Source: Gemmobacter sp034519525
GTDB lineage: Bacteria > Pseudomonadota > Alphaproteobacteria > Rhodobacterales > Rhodobacteraceae
DNA: 64,000 nucleotides
Direction of reading: 5' to 3'
Assembly: GCA_034519525.1 (NCBI GenBank)
Contig: JAXHOJ010000062.1
Span: 42,169 to 106,168 of the forward strand
Shown here piece by piece: positions 16,720-26,673 of this stretch. Within the stretch, counting starts at the first letter, position 1. Each line of letters opens with the position of its first letter. The position numbers were made by a program, and so were the translations under genes. Under the pieces are notes generated by a model, which was not told the DNA's origin, did no database searches, and saw nothing but the letters and a program-made list of their open reading frames with translations.

Positions 16720-19046
16720 GCTTCCCCCTGGCCACCACTGGCCGAAATTCTTGCCCTGCTGCGGGTCTGGCGCATGGTCCGCGGCAAGCGGATCTCGGCC
16801 AGGGCGCCCGCATGGGCGTTACCGTCAAACACCGGCGCATCAGTCAGAATGAGCGATCCGCCATGTTCCTCAATGATCTTCTTCACAATCGGCAAGCCAA
16901 GGCCCGTGCCTTTTTCCCGTGTTGTCACATAGGGTTCAAACAGTCTCGCCCGATCTGGCGGCAACCCGGTGCCGTTATCCGCGATCAGGATTTCTGCCTC
17001 TGTCTCGGACTGACGCAGGGTGATGCGGATTTCGGGGCTGTAGTTTTCAGGCATGGCCTTTTCGCGCAGACCCTCGATCGCCTCACCCGCGTTTTTGACC
17101 AGATTTGTCAGCGCCTGCCCGATCATAGTGGCATCCAGTTCCATCGTCACCGGGCAATCGGGCAGATCGGCGATGATCCGCACCCCCGGCTGGCCTGCGG
17201 CCTGCAGGGTCACCGTGTCGCGCACGATCTTTGCCAGATCCACCTCACGGCGATCCGGTTCCGGCATACGCGCGAATTTTGAAAATTCATCCACGATGCG
17301 GCGCAGATCATTGGTCTGTCGCACGATCACATCGGCGTATTGATCCAGGTCGGCGGCCTGATCCCCCACCAGCGGGCGGAACTTGCGCTTGATCCGTTCG
17401 GCCGAAAGCTGGATCGGGGTCAGCGGGTTCTTGATCTCATGCGCGATGCGGCGGGCCACATCGCCCCAGGCCGCCATGCGCTGCGCCGAAACCAGATCCG
17501 TCACATCATCAAAGGCCACCACATAGCCTTCCAGCCGGCCCGACGTGCTGCGCCGCCCGCTCATCCGCACCAGCAGGCTTTCCATCCGGCCCTTGCGCGT
17601 CAGGCGGATCTCTTCCTGCACGGCCGCACCACCGCCTTCGCGCAACCGCTCGAACAGGGCCGCAAATTCGGGCACAGCGGCGGCCAGCGGCACATCGGCC
17701 TGGCCATCGCTGAAATCCAGCAGCCGTTCGGCGGCGCGGTTGACGAAATCCACATGCCCTTCGGCATCCAGACCGATCACGCCCGCAGTGACCGATGACA
17801 GCACGCTGTCAAACAGCCGGCGCTGGCGTTCAGTCTGGCGGTTGGTTTCGATCAGCTCTTCCCGCTGGCCTTTCAGCTGCCGGGTCATGGTGTTGAACAT
17901 CCGCCCCAGCAGCGCGATTTCATCATCGCCGGGTTCATCCAGCACCTGCACATCCAGATCGCCATCGCCCACCCGCTGCGCCGCACTCGCCAGCCGCCCG
18001 ACCGGACGGCTGAGCCTTTCGGCAAACCACAGGCCAAGCCAGACGGCAGCAAGGATCAGGATCATTGCAAAACCAAGATACAGCAGGCCGAATTCGAACA
18101 GCAGCCGCCCGCGTGCCTGTTCCACCTGCTGATACAGGCGCACGGTTTCCTTGGTTTCATCCAGCAGCCCCAGCAGCGATCCATCCACCTCGCGCGAGAC
18201 ATAGAGATAGCGATCCGCATAGGCATCCAGCTTGACCAGGGCGCGAAATTCGTTGTTCGCCCAATCCTGAATGATGACCACCTCGCCCGAAAGCGCCTGT
18301 GCCATCTGCTCGGCTGTGGGTTGTTCGAAATCGAAAAGATAGGATTTGTCCCCCCTTGTGCGCAGCGCCCCTGATCCGTCGGTCAGAAACGCCTCGCGCA
18401 GGCCGCGCTGCACCTGTTCCTGCGCCTGGGTCAGCAGCGGGCGGATCTGGCCATCATCCAGAAAGAAGGTCGATCTCTTGGCAACATTCAGATAGGCCGC
18501 GATCGCCTGAATGTCAGAGGTCAGGTCTTCGCGATGTTCGCCTTCATAGGCCTCTGCCGCCTCGAGTGAGGCGCCGACAACCCGCTGCACCCGATCGGAA
18601 AACCAGCCCTCCAGCCCGATGTTCACCGTCAGCACGGCAAAGACGGCAACCAGGATCGTGGGGGTCAGCGCGACCAGGGTGAACACGCCGGTCAGGCGCA
18701 TATGCAGCTTGGATCCGGCAGACTGGCGCCGCCGGTCGGCCACCATCCGGGCCACCCGCGCCAGAACCAGCGCCGCCACCAGCAGCACATAGACGAAATC
18801 CGCCAGCAGAACCATGCGCAGCCGCGCCGATCCCGTGCCGCCATCCAGTGGCCCCAGCGCCAGCAGCGTGGAAACCACAAGAACCGGCCCAAGCACGACA
18901 AGGCTGAACGTCAGCGCGGTCTGAACCCGGCGCTGGCGCTGAAGGCTTGACAGACGGTCAAGCCAGATAGAATGACGCGCCGCCGCACGCACCAGCAACA
19001 ACCCCCGCAGCCCGGACCTGTGGCCCGACAGACATATCCAAGGCAT
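16716..19046 (-). CDS. ntrY: Membrane sensor histidine kinase NtrY
   Basis: The 776 residues begin with membrane segments (LTFSLVVLGPVLVVSTLLAL, DFVYVLLVAALVLARVARMV, then VFTLVALTPTILVAVFAVLT). A large extracytoplasmic sensing region and a further segment (FGLLYLGFAMILILAAVWLG) follow. Next come a HAMP linker (RLSRPVGRLASAAQRVGDGD), a PAS domain, the phospho-acceptor box RRIAHEIKNPLTPIQLSAER and an ATPase domain (NLVKNAGEAIEG, DNGTGLPPDRARLF, TGLGLPIVKK). It phosphorylates NtrX. It follows ntrC with a short gap and overlaps ntrX. The exact start is uncertain because the first 30 residues are poorly conserved. Confidence 0.95.
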   Translation of the reverse strand: MPWICLSGHRSGLRGLLLVRAAARHSIWLDRLSSLQRQRRVQTALTFSLVVLGPVLVVSTLLALGPLDGGTGSARLRMVLLADFVYVLLVAALVLARVARMVADRRRQSAGSKLHMRLTGVFTLVALTPTILVAVFAVLTVNIGLEGWFSDRVQRVVGASLEAAEAYEGEHREDLTSDIQAIAAYLNVAKRSTFFLDDGQIRPLLTQAQEQVQRGLREAFLTDGSGALRTRGDKSYLFDFEQPTAEQMAQALSGEVVIIQDWANNEFRALVKLDAYADRYLYVSREVDGSLLGLLDETKETVRLYQQVEQARGRLLFEFGLLYLGFAMILILAAVWLGLWFAERLSRPVGRLASAAQRVGDGDLDVQVLDEPGDDEIALLGRMFNTMTRQLKGQREELIETNRQTERQRRLFDSVLSSVTAGVIGLDAEGHVDFVNRAAERLLDFSDGQADVPLAAAVPEFAALFERLREGGGAAVQEEIRLTRKGRMESLLVRMSGRRSTSGRLEGYVVAFDDVTDLVSAQRMAAWGDVARRIAHEIKNPLTPIQLSAERIKRKFRPLVGDQAADLDQYADVIVRQTNDLRRIVDEFSKFARMPEPDRREVDLAKIVRDTVTLQAAGQPGVRIIADLPDCPVTMELDATMIGQALTNLVKNAGEAIEGLREKAMPENYSPEIRITLRQSETEAEILIADNGTGLPPDRARLFEPYVTTREKGTGLGLPIVKKIIEEHGGSLILTDAPVFDGNAHAGALAEIRLPRTMRQTRSRARISASGGQGEA

Positions 19047-19088
19047 GACTCGGGAACTGGCCCCAAAGACACGCCGCCTGTTGCGGTT

Positions 19089-20453
19089 TTACATCAGCTT
19101 GCGCCGCCGTGTCACGCGAATATCCAGCTCGGTGATCTTCTTGCGCAAGGTATTGCGGTTGATCCCCAGAAGATCGGCACATTTCGCCTGATTGCCGCCG
19201 GTGGCATCCAGCGCAATCTCGATCAGCGGGGCCTCGACCTCGCGCAGGATGCGGTTGTAGACACCGGCTGGCGGCAGTTGCCCGCCATGCAGATCAAAAT
19301 ACCGCTTCAGATGCCGCGCGACCGAGGCAGAGAGCTTGTCGCCCTCGCCCACGCCCTTCATCGGTTCGGGCAGCGGCTGGCTGCCAAGTGCGGCTTCCAC
19401 CTCGGCCCGGCTGATCTCGGGTTCGGATGAGGTGACCATCAGCCGCTTCAGGGTGTTTTCCAGCTGCCGCACATTGCCCGGCCAGCTGTAGGCGCGGACC
19501 AGTTCGCGCGCCTCGGGCGACAGGCGCCGGATGGTGCCGAAATCGCGTTCGCCCCGGGCCAGGAAATGTTCTGCCAGCAGCGGGATGTCATCCACCCGCT
19601 CGCGCAGCGAGGGGACATGCAGCGTCACGCCGCCCAGACGGTAGAACAGATCCTGACGGAACACCCCGGCTTCCATGCGGGCGGCCAGATCGCTCTGGCT
19701 GGTGGCCATGATGCGGGGCGCATTATCGCCCAGCATATCCAGCATCCGCACGATGCGCGCCTGTGCCTCGTCATCGAGATCGGCGACCTCGTCGAACACC
19801 AGCGAACCGCCGCGCGCCTTGGCCAGCAATGTGGCGGGGCCATCCACGCCCTGCAGATCGGCGGCTTGGGCCACGACAAAGGGCATGGTGCGCCGGTCAG
19901 AGAAATCATGGATCGCCCGGGCAATCAGCGATTTCCCGGTGCCGCTTTCGCCGGTAATCAGCACCGCCAGATCGGTGTTCATCACGCGGGCAACCAGGCG
20001 ATACAAAGCCTGCATCGCAGGCGTGCGCCCCACCAGCGGCAGATCATCCCCAGCCTCGCGCGGGGCGGCCGCCGGTTTCGGGGCGCGGCGCTTCATATCC
20101 AGCGCGCGGGCCGACCGTTTCATCAGATCCGGCAGATCGAAGGGCTTGGGCAGGTAATCGAACGCCTCCGCCTCGGCGGCCTGAATGGCGGTCATGATCG
20201 TGTTCTGCGCCGAAATCACGATCACCGGCAGACCCGGTCGCAGGGTCGAAATCCGGGGCAGCGCCTCCAGCCCGTTGCCATCGGGCATGATGACATCAGA
20301 GATCACCAGATCCCCCTTGCCTTCCTCGACCCATCGCATGAGCGTGACCAGCGACGAAGTCGCATGGACCTTGCAGCCCGCCCGCGTCAGCGCCTGCGTC
20401 AGCACCGTGCGGATCGTGCGGTCATCATCCGCAACCAGAACCGTGCCATCCAT
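19089..20453 (-). CDS. ntrC: Nitrogen response regulator NtrC (form without sigma-54 loop)
   Basis: The receiver domain carries VISDVIMPDGNG (phospho-acceptor Asp) and KPFDLPDL. The central AAA+ domain has GESGTGKS and SLVFDEVADLDDEAQARIVR. The C-terminus has a Fis helix-turn-helix (GGNQAKCADLLGINRNTLRK). Between Walker A and Walker B, where most NtrC proteins carry GAFTGA, the text runs QAADLQGVDGPATLLAKARG, so that loop is absent. Rhodobacter capsulatus NtrC has the same deletion and activates sigma-70 promoters. The ATG at 20453 shares a base with the ntrB stop (TGATG); a GTG one codon earlier is possible. Confidence 0.96.
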   Translation of the reverse strand: MDGTVLVADDDRTIRTVLTQALTRAGCKVHATSSLVTLMRWVEEGKGDLVISDVIMPDGNGLEALPRISTLRPGLPVIVISAQNTIMTAIQAAEAEAFDYLPKPFDLPDLMKRSARALDMKRRAPKPAAAPREAGDDLPLVGRTPAMQALYRLVARVMNTDLAVLITGESGTGKSLIARAIHDFSDRRTMPFVVAQAADLQGVDGPATLLAKARGGSLVFDEVADLDDEAQARIVRMLDMLGDNAPRIMATSQSDLAARMEAGVFRQDLFYRLGGVTLHVPSLRERVDDIPLLAEHFLARGERDFGTIRRLSPEARELVRAYSWPGNVRQLENTLKRLMVTSSEPEISRAEVEAALGSQPLPEPMKGVGEGDKLSASVARHLKRYFDLHGGQLPPAGVYNRILREVEAPLIEIALDATGGNQAKCADLLGINRNTLRKKITELDIRVTRRRKLM

Positions 20454-21552
20454 CACTCAGCTTCCTTCTTCTGCAACTCCCGTGGCGCCACGGGCAGCGA
20501 AACCCGGAACACCGTGCGTCCGGGGACCGAATCGACCGATATCCAGCCGTCGTGTTCCGTGATGATCTTCGACACCAGCGCGAGGCCCAGCCCCGTGCCG
20601 TTTTCCTTGCCCGAAACGAAGGGCTCGAAAATGTCGCTGGCAATCCCGGGCGGCAGGCCCGGGCCGTCATCTATGATTTCCACCTGCAGCGGCAGCGCCT
20701 TGCCCGGCCCGTCCTTGCGGCGCAGCCGCAGCGACAGGTCATAGCGGGTGCGCAGCTTGATGGTGCCCGTGCCTTCGCCCGCCGCCTCGGCCGCGTTCTT
20801 GATAAGGTTCAGGAACACCTGCATCAACTGATCAGGGTCGGCAAAGGTGGGGGGAAGCGAGGGATCATATTCCTCGACAATCTTCATGCGGGCCGCAAAG
20901 CCCACCAGCGCCGATTTGCGGGCCCGGTCCAGCGCATCGTGGATGTTGACCACCCGGCGATCCGGCGGGCGCAGGTTGCCGAACTGTTCGACCTGTTCCA
21001 GCAGCTTCACGATGCGGCGGGTTTCTTCCACGATCAGATCGGTGAGCTCGCGATCCTCGGTCGACAGGCCCATGGACAGCAGCTGTGCCGCGCCCGAAAT
21101 GCCCGCCAGCGGGTTCTTGATCTCATGCGCCAGCATTTCCGCCATGCCGATCGCGGATTTCGCCGCCGTCTTGGCGGCACCGGCCCGGTTCAGCCTGTCC
21201 GCAATCTCGCGCGGGGAGATCAGCAGCATCAGCACTTCGGGATTATCGGCCATCGGCGCGATCTGCACCGTGCATTGCACCGGAGGTTTTTCACCCGTGG
21301 TCACATCGACATCATTGATGAACAGCGCCGATTGATTGGCGCGGGCACGGGCAAAGGCCTCGTCCATCTGGGCGTCGATGTGGATACGGTCAAACACCGG
21401 CTGGCCGCGCAGATTGCGGGCCGAGGCATTCAGGAACAGCTCTGCCGCCGGATTGGTTTCGATGATCTTGCCATCTTCCTCGATCAGCAGGGCCGGCACG
21501 GGCAGCGAGGCCCATATGACCCCCGGCACCGGATAGGGCTGACGATATCCCC

Positions 21553-21556
<4 letters not shown>
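20453..21556 (-). CDS. ntrB: Sensor histidine kinase/phosphatase NtrB
   Basis: Soluble nitrogen sensor that phosphorylates and dephosphorylates NtrC. Its 367 residues contain an N-terminal PAS domain (VPALLIEEDGKIIETNPAAE), the phospho-acceptor box AEMLAHEIKNPLAGISGAAQ and the ATPase motifs NLIKNAAEAAGEG, DDGPGLPPG and GTGLGLALVSKI. There is no membrane segment. It overlaps dusB upstream by four bases and touches ntrC downstream, so the three form one tightly coupled operon, as in Rhodobacter (nifR3-ntrB-ntrC). Confidence 0.96.
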
Positions 21557-22533
<977 letters not shown>

Positions 22534-22715
22534 CAGATCATTCCTTGTCTGATTATTCAGCAGCTATCCCTGCCAGCTTGACGTGACAACGGCAAGACGC
22601 TGCATTTCTGTGCGCAGCACATATGATGCCCATTAAATAAGCAATTAAGGGGCGAGTTGCCACCGCATTGTCATGTGCCATGTCATGGCCTATTCAGACC
22701 GGCAAGGAGCCGCTC

Positions 22716-23840
22716 ATGACGACAGCCGCCATCATTGTCGCCGCCGGCCGCGGCACCCGCGCCGGAGGCGAAATCCCCAAGCAATGGCAAGGCCTTGCAG
22801 GCAAGGCCGTTGTTGCGCACACGCTGGCGGCTTTTGCCGGGTTGCGGCGGGTTCTGGTGATCCATCCCGAAGATCGCGCAAGGGCCGAAGCCCTGGGGAC
22901 CGGGTTCGACATTGTCGAGGGTGGTGCAACCCGTGCCCAATCCGTGCGCAACGCGCTGGAGCATCTGAAGGATTGCGGCATAGAGACCGTGCTGATCCAT
23001 GATGGCGCCCGCCCGCTGGTCAGCCCTGCGCTGATTGGCCGCGTGTGTGATGCGCTTTGCCACGGGCCTGCAGCGGCCCCGGCACTGCCGGTGACGGATG
23101 CCCTGTGGCGCGGCGCGGATGGTCTGGTGGCAGGAACCCAGTCCCGCGAGGGGTTGTGGCGGGCACAGACGCCCCAGGGTTTTCGCTATGCCGAAATCCT
23201 GACGGCCCACCGAACGCATGTTGGCGATGCGGCGGACGATGTCGAGGTTGCCCGGCACGCAGGCCTGCCCGTGGCCATCGTGGAAGGCGCGGAAGACAAC
23301 ATCAAACTCACTTTCCCCGGCGATTTCGCCCGTGCGGAAGCTATTCTTGAAAGGGCCCGCATGGATATCCGGCTTGGCAATGGTTTTGACGTTCATGCCT
23401 TTACCGAAGGCGATCACGTCTGGCTTTGCGGTGTGAAAGTGCCGCATGGCCGGGCGCTTCTGGGCCATTCGGATGCAGATGTGGGGATGCACGCCCTGAC
23501 CGATGCGATCTATGGCGCGCTGGCACAGGGCGATATCGGGCGGCATTTCCCCCCCACCGATCCGCAGTGGAAGGGGGCGGCCAGCCATATCTTCTTGCGT
23601 CATGCGGTGGAACTGGCAGGCAGCATGGGGTTCCGCATGGCCAATTGCGATGTGACCCTGATCTGCGAACGCCCGAAGATCGGCCCCCATGCAGAGGCGA
23701 TGCGCGCAGCACTGGCAGATATCATGGGGGTGGAAATCAGCCGCATCAGCGTCAAGGCCACCACATCGGAACGGCTGGGCTTCACCGGACGCGAGGAAGG
23801 CATTGCCGCAATCGCCACAGCCACGCTGGTGCAGGCATGA
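22716..23840 (+). CDS. ispDF: Bifunctional IspD/IspF enzyme of the MEP isoprenoid pathway
   Basis: The N-terminal half is 2-C-methyl-D-erythritol 4-phosphate cytidylyltransferase (AAGRGTRAGGEIPKQW, VLIHDGARPLV, TPQGFRY, VEGAEDNIKLT). The C-terminal half is the 2,4-cyclodiphosphate synthase, with metal ligands in GNGFDVHAF and LLGHSDADVGMHALTDAIYG. The substrate loops FPPTD and GFTGREEGIAAIA are also present. The ATG at 22716 follows GGCAAGGAGCC, a strong ribosome binding site. Fusion of these two enzymes is common in alphaproteobacteria. The 3' end overlaps pgpA. Confidence 0.97.
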   Translation: MTTAAIIVAAGRGTRAGGEIPKQWQGLAGKAVVAHTLAAFAGLRRVLVIHPEDRARAEALGTGFDIVEGGATRAQSVRNALEHLKDCGIETVLIHDGARPLVSPALIGRVCDALCHGPAAAPALPVTDALWRGADGLVAGTQSREGLWRAQTPQGFRYAEILTAHRTHVGDAADDVEVARHAGLPVAIVEGAEDNIKLTFPGDFARAEAILERARMDIRLGNGFDVHAFTEGDHVWLCGVKVPHGRALLGHSDADVGMHALTDAIYGALAQGDIGRHFPPTDPQWKGAASHIFLRHAVELAGSMGFRMANCDVTLICERPKIGPHAEAMRAALADIMGVEISRISVKATTSERLGFTGREEGIAAIATATLVQA

Positions 23841-24343
23841 TCCGGCTGGTCTGCACCTTCGGCGGCGTGGGCCTGCTGCGCCCGGCGCCGGGCACCTGGG
23901 GCTCTCTGGCCGCCGTGGCGCTGGCTGTCGCGGCCTATGAGGCAGGGCTGGCGCTGGCTGTGCCGGTGGCGGCGCTGCTGGCCACAAGTGCCGGGTTCTG
24001 GGCGGTGCCGCGCTATCTGGCCGGGCGCGCCGACAAAGACCCGTCAGAGGTGGTGATCGACGAGGTGGCGGGCCAGTGGCTGGCGCTGTGCTTCACCCTC
24101 ATCCCGCTGTGGCAGCACCGCGTCGAGGCGCTGACCTTCGGTGCCTGGCCGGGCTGGGTGGTGCCCTTTGTGCTGTTCCGCCTGTTCGATATCTGGAAAC
24201 CCTGGCTGGTGGGCCGGGCCGACCGGCGGCATGATGCCAAAGGCGTGATGCTGGATGATCTCTGGGCCGGGCTGTTCGCCGGGATCGGATCGGTGATTCT
24301 GGCTGCCGTCTATCACATCTGGCTGAAACCAATGATAGGATGA
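23837..24343 (+). CDS. pgpA: Phosphatidylglycerophosphatase A
   Basis: Inner-membrane enzyme that removes phosphate from phosphatidylglycerophosphate. The 168-residue protein has GLLRPAPGTWGSLAA, the catalytic DPSEVVIDEVAGQWLAL, FRLFDIWKPWLVGRADRR and DDLWAGLFAG, with several membrane segments. It overlaps the ispDF stop by four bases and is followed by cinA, an order seen often in Rhodobacterales. Confidence 0.95.
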   Translation: MIRLVCTFGGVGLLRPAPGTWGSLAAVALAVAAYEAGLALAVPVAALLATSAGFWAVPRYLAGRADKDPSEVVIDEVAGQWLALCFTLIPLWQHRVEALTFGAWPGWVVPFVLFRLFDIWKPWLVGRADRRHDAKGVMLDDLWAGLFAGIGSVILAAVYHIWLKPMIG

Positions 24344-24347
24344 TGCA

Positions 24348-24860
24348 ATGAAAACTGAGGGAGATGCTTGAGCTTGCACCCTGCAATCGCGGCAGCCCAT
24401 CATCGCAACGGCGGAAAGCTGCACCGGCGGCATGGTGGTGGCGGCGCTGACCGATATTCCCGGCTCGTCTTCTGTGGTGGATCGCGGCTTCGTCACCTAT
24501 TCCAACGCCGCGAAACAGCAGATGCTGGGGGTGAAGGCCGAAACGCTGGCAAGCCATGGCGCCGTGTCAGAACCCGTCGCGCAGGAAATGGCCGAAGGCG
24601 CCTTGGCCCATTCCGGCGCCAGCCTCGCCGTTTCCATCACAGGCATCGCAGGCCCCGGCGGGTCAGAGCACAAGCCCGAAGGCGCGGCGTCTGCCCAGCT
24701 TGCGGCATCGGCACGACGACAGGCGCGGAAGTCGACGCAGGACCGGAAACGGTGGAGCTCGGCGCTCGGCCTGGCCGCGCCGAGGATGACGGCCAGTGCC
24801 AGCCGCGACCATGCGCTTGCCCTGCTGTGGCAGGCGCTTCAGCGCGCGCCGGGCCCGTAA
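24348..24860 (+). pseudogene. cinA: CinA-family nicotinamide-nucleotide amidase, frame broken
   Basis: Short CinA C-terminal proteins deamidate NMN. Recognisable pieces are IATAESCTGGMVVAALTDIP, GFVTYSNAAKQQMLGV, VSITGIAGPGGSEHKPEG and a final RDHALALLWQAL, but they do not share one frame. At the 5' end, MKTE and EMLELA are out of register by one base, and a second shift lies before ATAESC. After KPEG the expected continuation lies in another frame (GVCPACGIGTTTGAEV), and the original frame returns near 24800. At least four indels are needed to restore it. Given similar damage in essential genes of this window, sequence error is a serious alternative to true decay. Confidence 0.75.
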
Positions 24861-25294
24861 AGCTCTGCCGCGCGCCGCTCGAATGCCCGCACCACCCGCA
24901 ACATGGCCTCGTTGAAGACAACGCCGATAATCCCCTGCAGGATGGCGTTGCGGAATTCGAAATCCACGAAAAATTCGACCTCGCAACCACCTTCAACATC
25001 CCGGAAGGCCCAGGTGGATTTCATGTGTTTGAATGGGCCGTCAAGGTATTCCGTGTCGATCTTCAAGTCTTTTGGCCAAAGCGTGACCCGGCTGCCAAAG
25101 CGTTCGCGGAAGACCTTGAAGCTGATGACCAGATCGGCCTCCATCACCTCGCCGCCCTCGATGGCCCGGCGCGAGCGGATGCGCGCCGCTGCCGTCCAGG
25201 GCAGGAACTTGGGATAGGAACCGACATCGGCCACGAGGCCATACATCTGCTGCGCGGTATAGGGCAGGATGCGTTTCTCGTGATGTGTGGGCAT
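24839..25294 (-). CDS. ratA: RatA/COQ10-like START-domain protein
   Basis: The 151 residues carry the type II RatA family pattern: KRILPYTAQQMYGLVADVGS, YPKFLPWTAAARI, VEFFVDFEFRNAILQGIIG and EAMLRVVRAFERRAAELYG. Homologues bind ubiquinone or act on ribosome subunit joining; which applies here cannot be told. The start is the ATG at 25294 (MPTHHEKRIL); the longer open frame upstream is antisense to hpt and not part of it. It converges on cinA with a 22-base overlap and is divergent from hpt. Confidence 0.9.
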   Translation of the reverse strand: MPTHHEKRILPYTAQQMYGLVADVGSYPKFLPWTAAARIRSRRAIEGGEVMEADLVISFKVFRERFGSRVTLWPKDLKIDTEYLDGPFKHMKSTWAFRDVEGGCEVEFFVDFEFRNAILQGIIGVVFNEAMLRVVRAFERRAAELYGPGAR

Positions 25295-25378
25295 AAGATC
25301 TTTCCGGCACGTGACTTCACTTCTGGTATTGGGTAAACCCGCCCCGGAAATCAAGGGCCGGAGCAGCAGGACGCCATC

Positions 25379-25918
25379 ATGACGCAGAAACCCTATGTGA
25401 TCGACCAGATGATTTCCGCCAAGGCCATCGCCGCCCGGGTCGAGGAACTGGCGCGCGAAATCACCGCCCATTATCGCGGCACCGACAAACTGGTTGTGGT
25501 GGGCCTGCTGCGCGGGTCTTTCGTGTTCATCGCCGATCTTGTCCGCGAACTGGATCTGCCGGTGGAGGTGGATTTCATGGAAGCCTCCAGCTATGGCAAC
25601 GCCACCCATTCCAGCCGCGAGGTCAAGATCCTGAAAGACCTGCGCGGCGAGATTGCGGGCCGCGATGTGCTGGTGGTGGAAGACATCGTCGATACCGGCT
25701 TCACGCTGACCCATGTGCTGCACCTGCTGCGCGCCCGCGAACCGGCCCGGCTGGAGGTCTGCGCCCTGCTCGACAAACCCTCGCGCCGCGAAGTGCCGAT
25801 CCGTGCCACCTGGACCGGATTTGAAATTCCCGATGAATTTGTCGTGGGTTACGGGATCGACTTCGCGCAACGCAACCGCAATCTGCCCTATATCGGCAAG
25901 GTGCGGTTCACCGGATGA
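25379..25918 (+). CDS. hpt: Hypoxanthine phosphoribosyltransferase
   Basis: Purine salvage enzyme that joins PRPP to hypoxanthine or guanine. The PRPP-binding motif VLVVEDIVDTGFTLTHV is complete, and the N-terminal LVVVGLLRGSFVFIADLVRE and the C-terminal VVGYGIDFAQRNRNLPYIG fit the family. The length of 179 residues is normal. Its stop overlaps the start of mug by four bases. Confidence 0.96.
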   Translation: MTQKPYVIDQMISAKAIAARVEELAREITAHYRGTDKLVVVGLLRGSFVFIADLVRELDLPVEVDFMEASSYGNATHSSREVKILKDLRGEIAGRDVLVVEDIVDTGFTLTHVLHLLRAREPARLEVCALLDKPSRREVPIRATWTGFEIPDEFVVGYGIDFAQRNRNLPYIGKVRFTG

Positions 25919-26409
25919 TCCTGCCCGATCATCTGGCACACGGGCTGGATATCGTATTCTGCGGCACGGCGGCTGGCACGGCTTCGGCGCGGCGCGGGCA
26001 TTACTATGCCGGGCCCGGCAACCGCTTCTGGCCGCTGCTGGCCGAAACCGGCCTGACACCGCATATCCTGCGGCCCGAGGATGACCACCTGCTGCCCGGC
26101 CTTGGCCTTGGCCTCACCGATCTGGCAAAGACCGCCAGTGGCGCCGATGCTGCCATCCCGTCCACGGCCTATGATCCCGCCGGGCTGTTCGCCAGGCTCG
26201 CCCCGCTGCGCCCGCTGGCGCTGGCCTTCACCAGCCTGACCGCCGCGCGTCTGGCCCTTGGCCGCCCCGAAGCACAGGCCGGCTGCCTGCAAAATGATCC
26301 CCGCCTGCCCGGCTGCACGCTCTGGGCGCTGCCTTCGCCTTCTGCCCTTGCCAAAAGCCATTTTCGCAGCGACCCTTGGTATCAACTTGCCGCATGGAGA
26401 CCTGCATGA
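25915..26409 (+). CDS. mug: G/U mismatch-specific DNA glycosylase (Mug family)
   Basis: Removes uracil or ethenocytosine opposite guanine. The family motifs are present: LDIVFCGTAAGTASARRGHY with the water-positioning loop, GPGNRFWPLLAETGL, LGLTDLAKT and the intercalation segment ALPSPSA. At 164 residues it is a compact single-domain form. Translation is coupled to hpt upstream and to a small membrane protein downstream through ATGA overlaps. Confidence 0.9.
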   Translation: MILPDHLAHGLDIVFCGTAAGTASARRGHYYAGPGNRFWPLLAETGLTPHILRPEDDHLLPGLGLGLTDLAKTASGADAAIPSTAYDPAGLFARLAPLRPLALAFTSLTAARLALGRPEAQAGCLQNDPRLPGCTLWALPSPSALAKSHFRSDPWYQLAAWRPA

Positions 26410-26579
26410 ATCCGATCTGGCTGATCCGCATGTCGCGCTGGGCGCGCAATCCGCCCTCCTGGCGGCAGGCAAAACTGGTCATCGGCGTGGTGATTGCCGC
26501 TCTGGCGCTGGGCTATGTGGAATATATCTGGGGCTGGCCCAGCTGGCTGACCGTGGAAAAACTGCCCCGCCAGCCCTGA
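26406..26579 (+). CDS. Small single-span membrane protein
   Basis: The 57 residues start at the ATG overlapping the mug stop, behind GGAGACCTGC. A basic N-terminus (MSRWARNPPSWRQAK) precedes one membrane segment (LVIGVVIAALALGYVEYIWG) and a short tail. No function can be assigned. The coupling to mug and good ribosome binding site make it a likely real gene. Confidence 0.75.
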   Translation: MNPIWLIRMSRWARNPPSWRQAKLVIGVVIAALALGYVEYIWGWPSWLTVEKLPRQP

Positions 26580-26673
26580 TCGCCCGATCAGCCCGGCCCG
26601 CACACGCAGACGTGACCAACAGCCCTGCCCGCTTTGGCGTTAGCCTGTGCCCACTGCCAGCAAGGAGCCAGCC

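Noticed and set aside
15397..16932. Long plus-strand open frame opposite ntrX and similar ones opposite ntrC, metAS, aldehyde dehydrogenase and Cas9
   Set aside because: Antisense frames are long because of high GC at third codon positions. They lack start signals and known motifs, while the opposite strand carries clear families.
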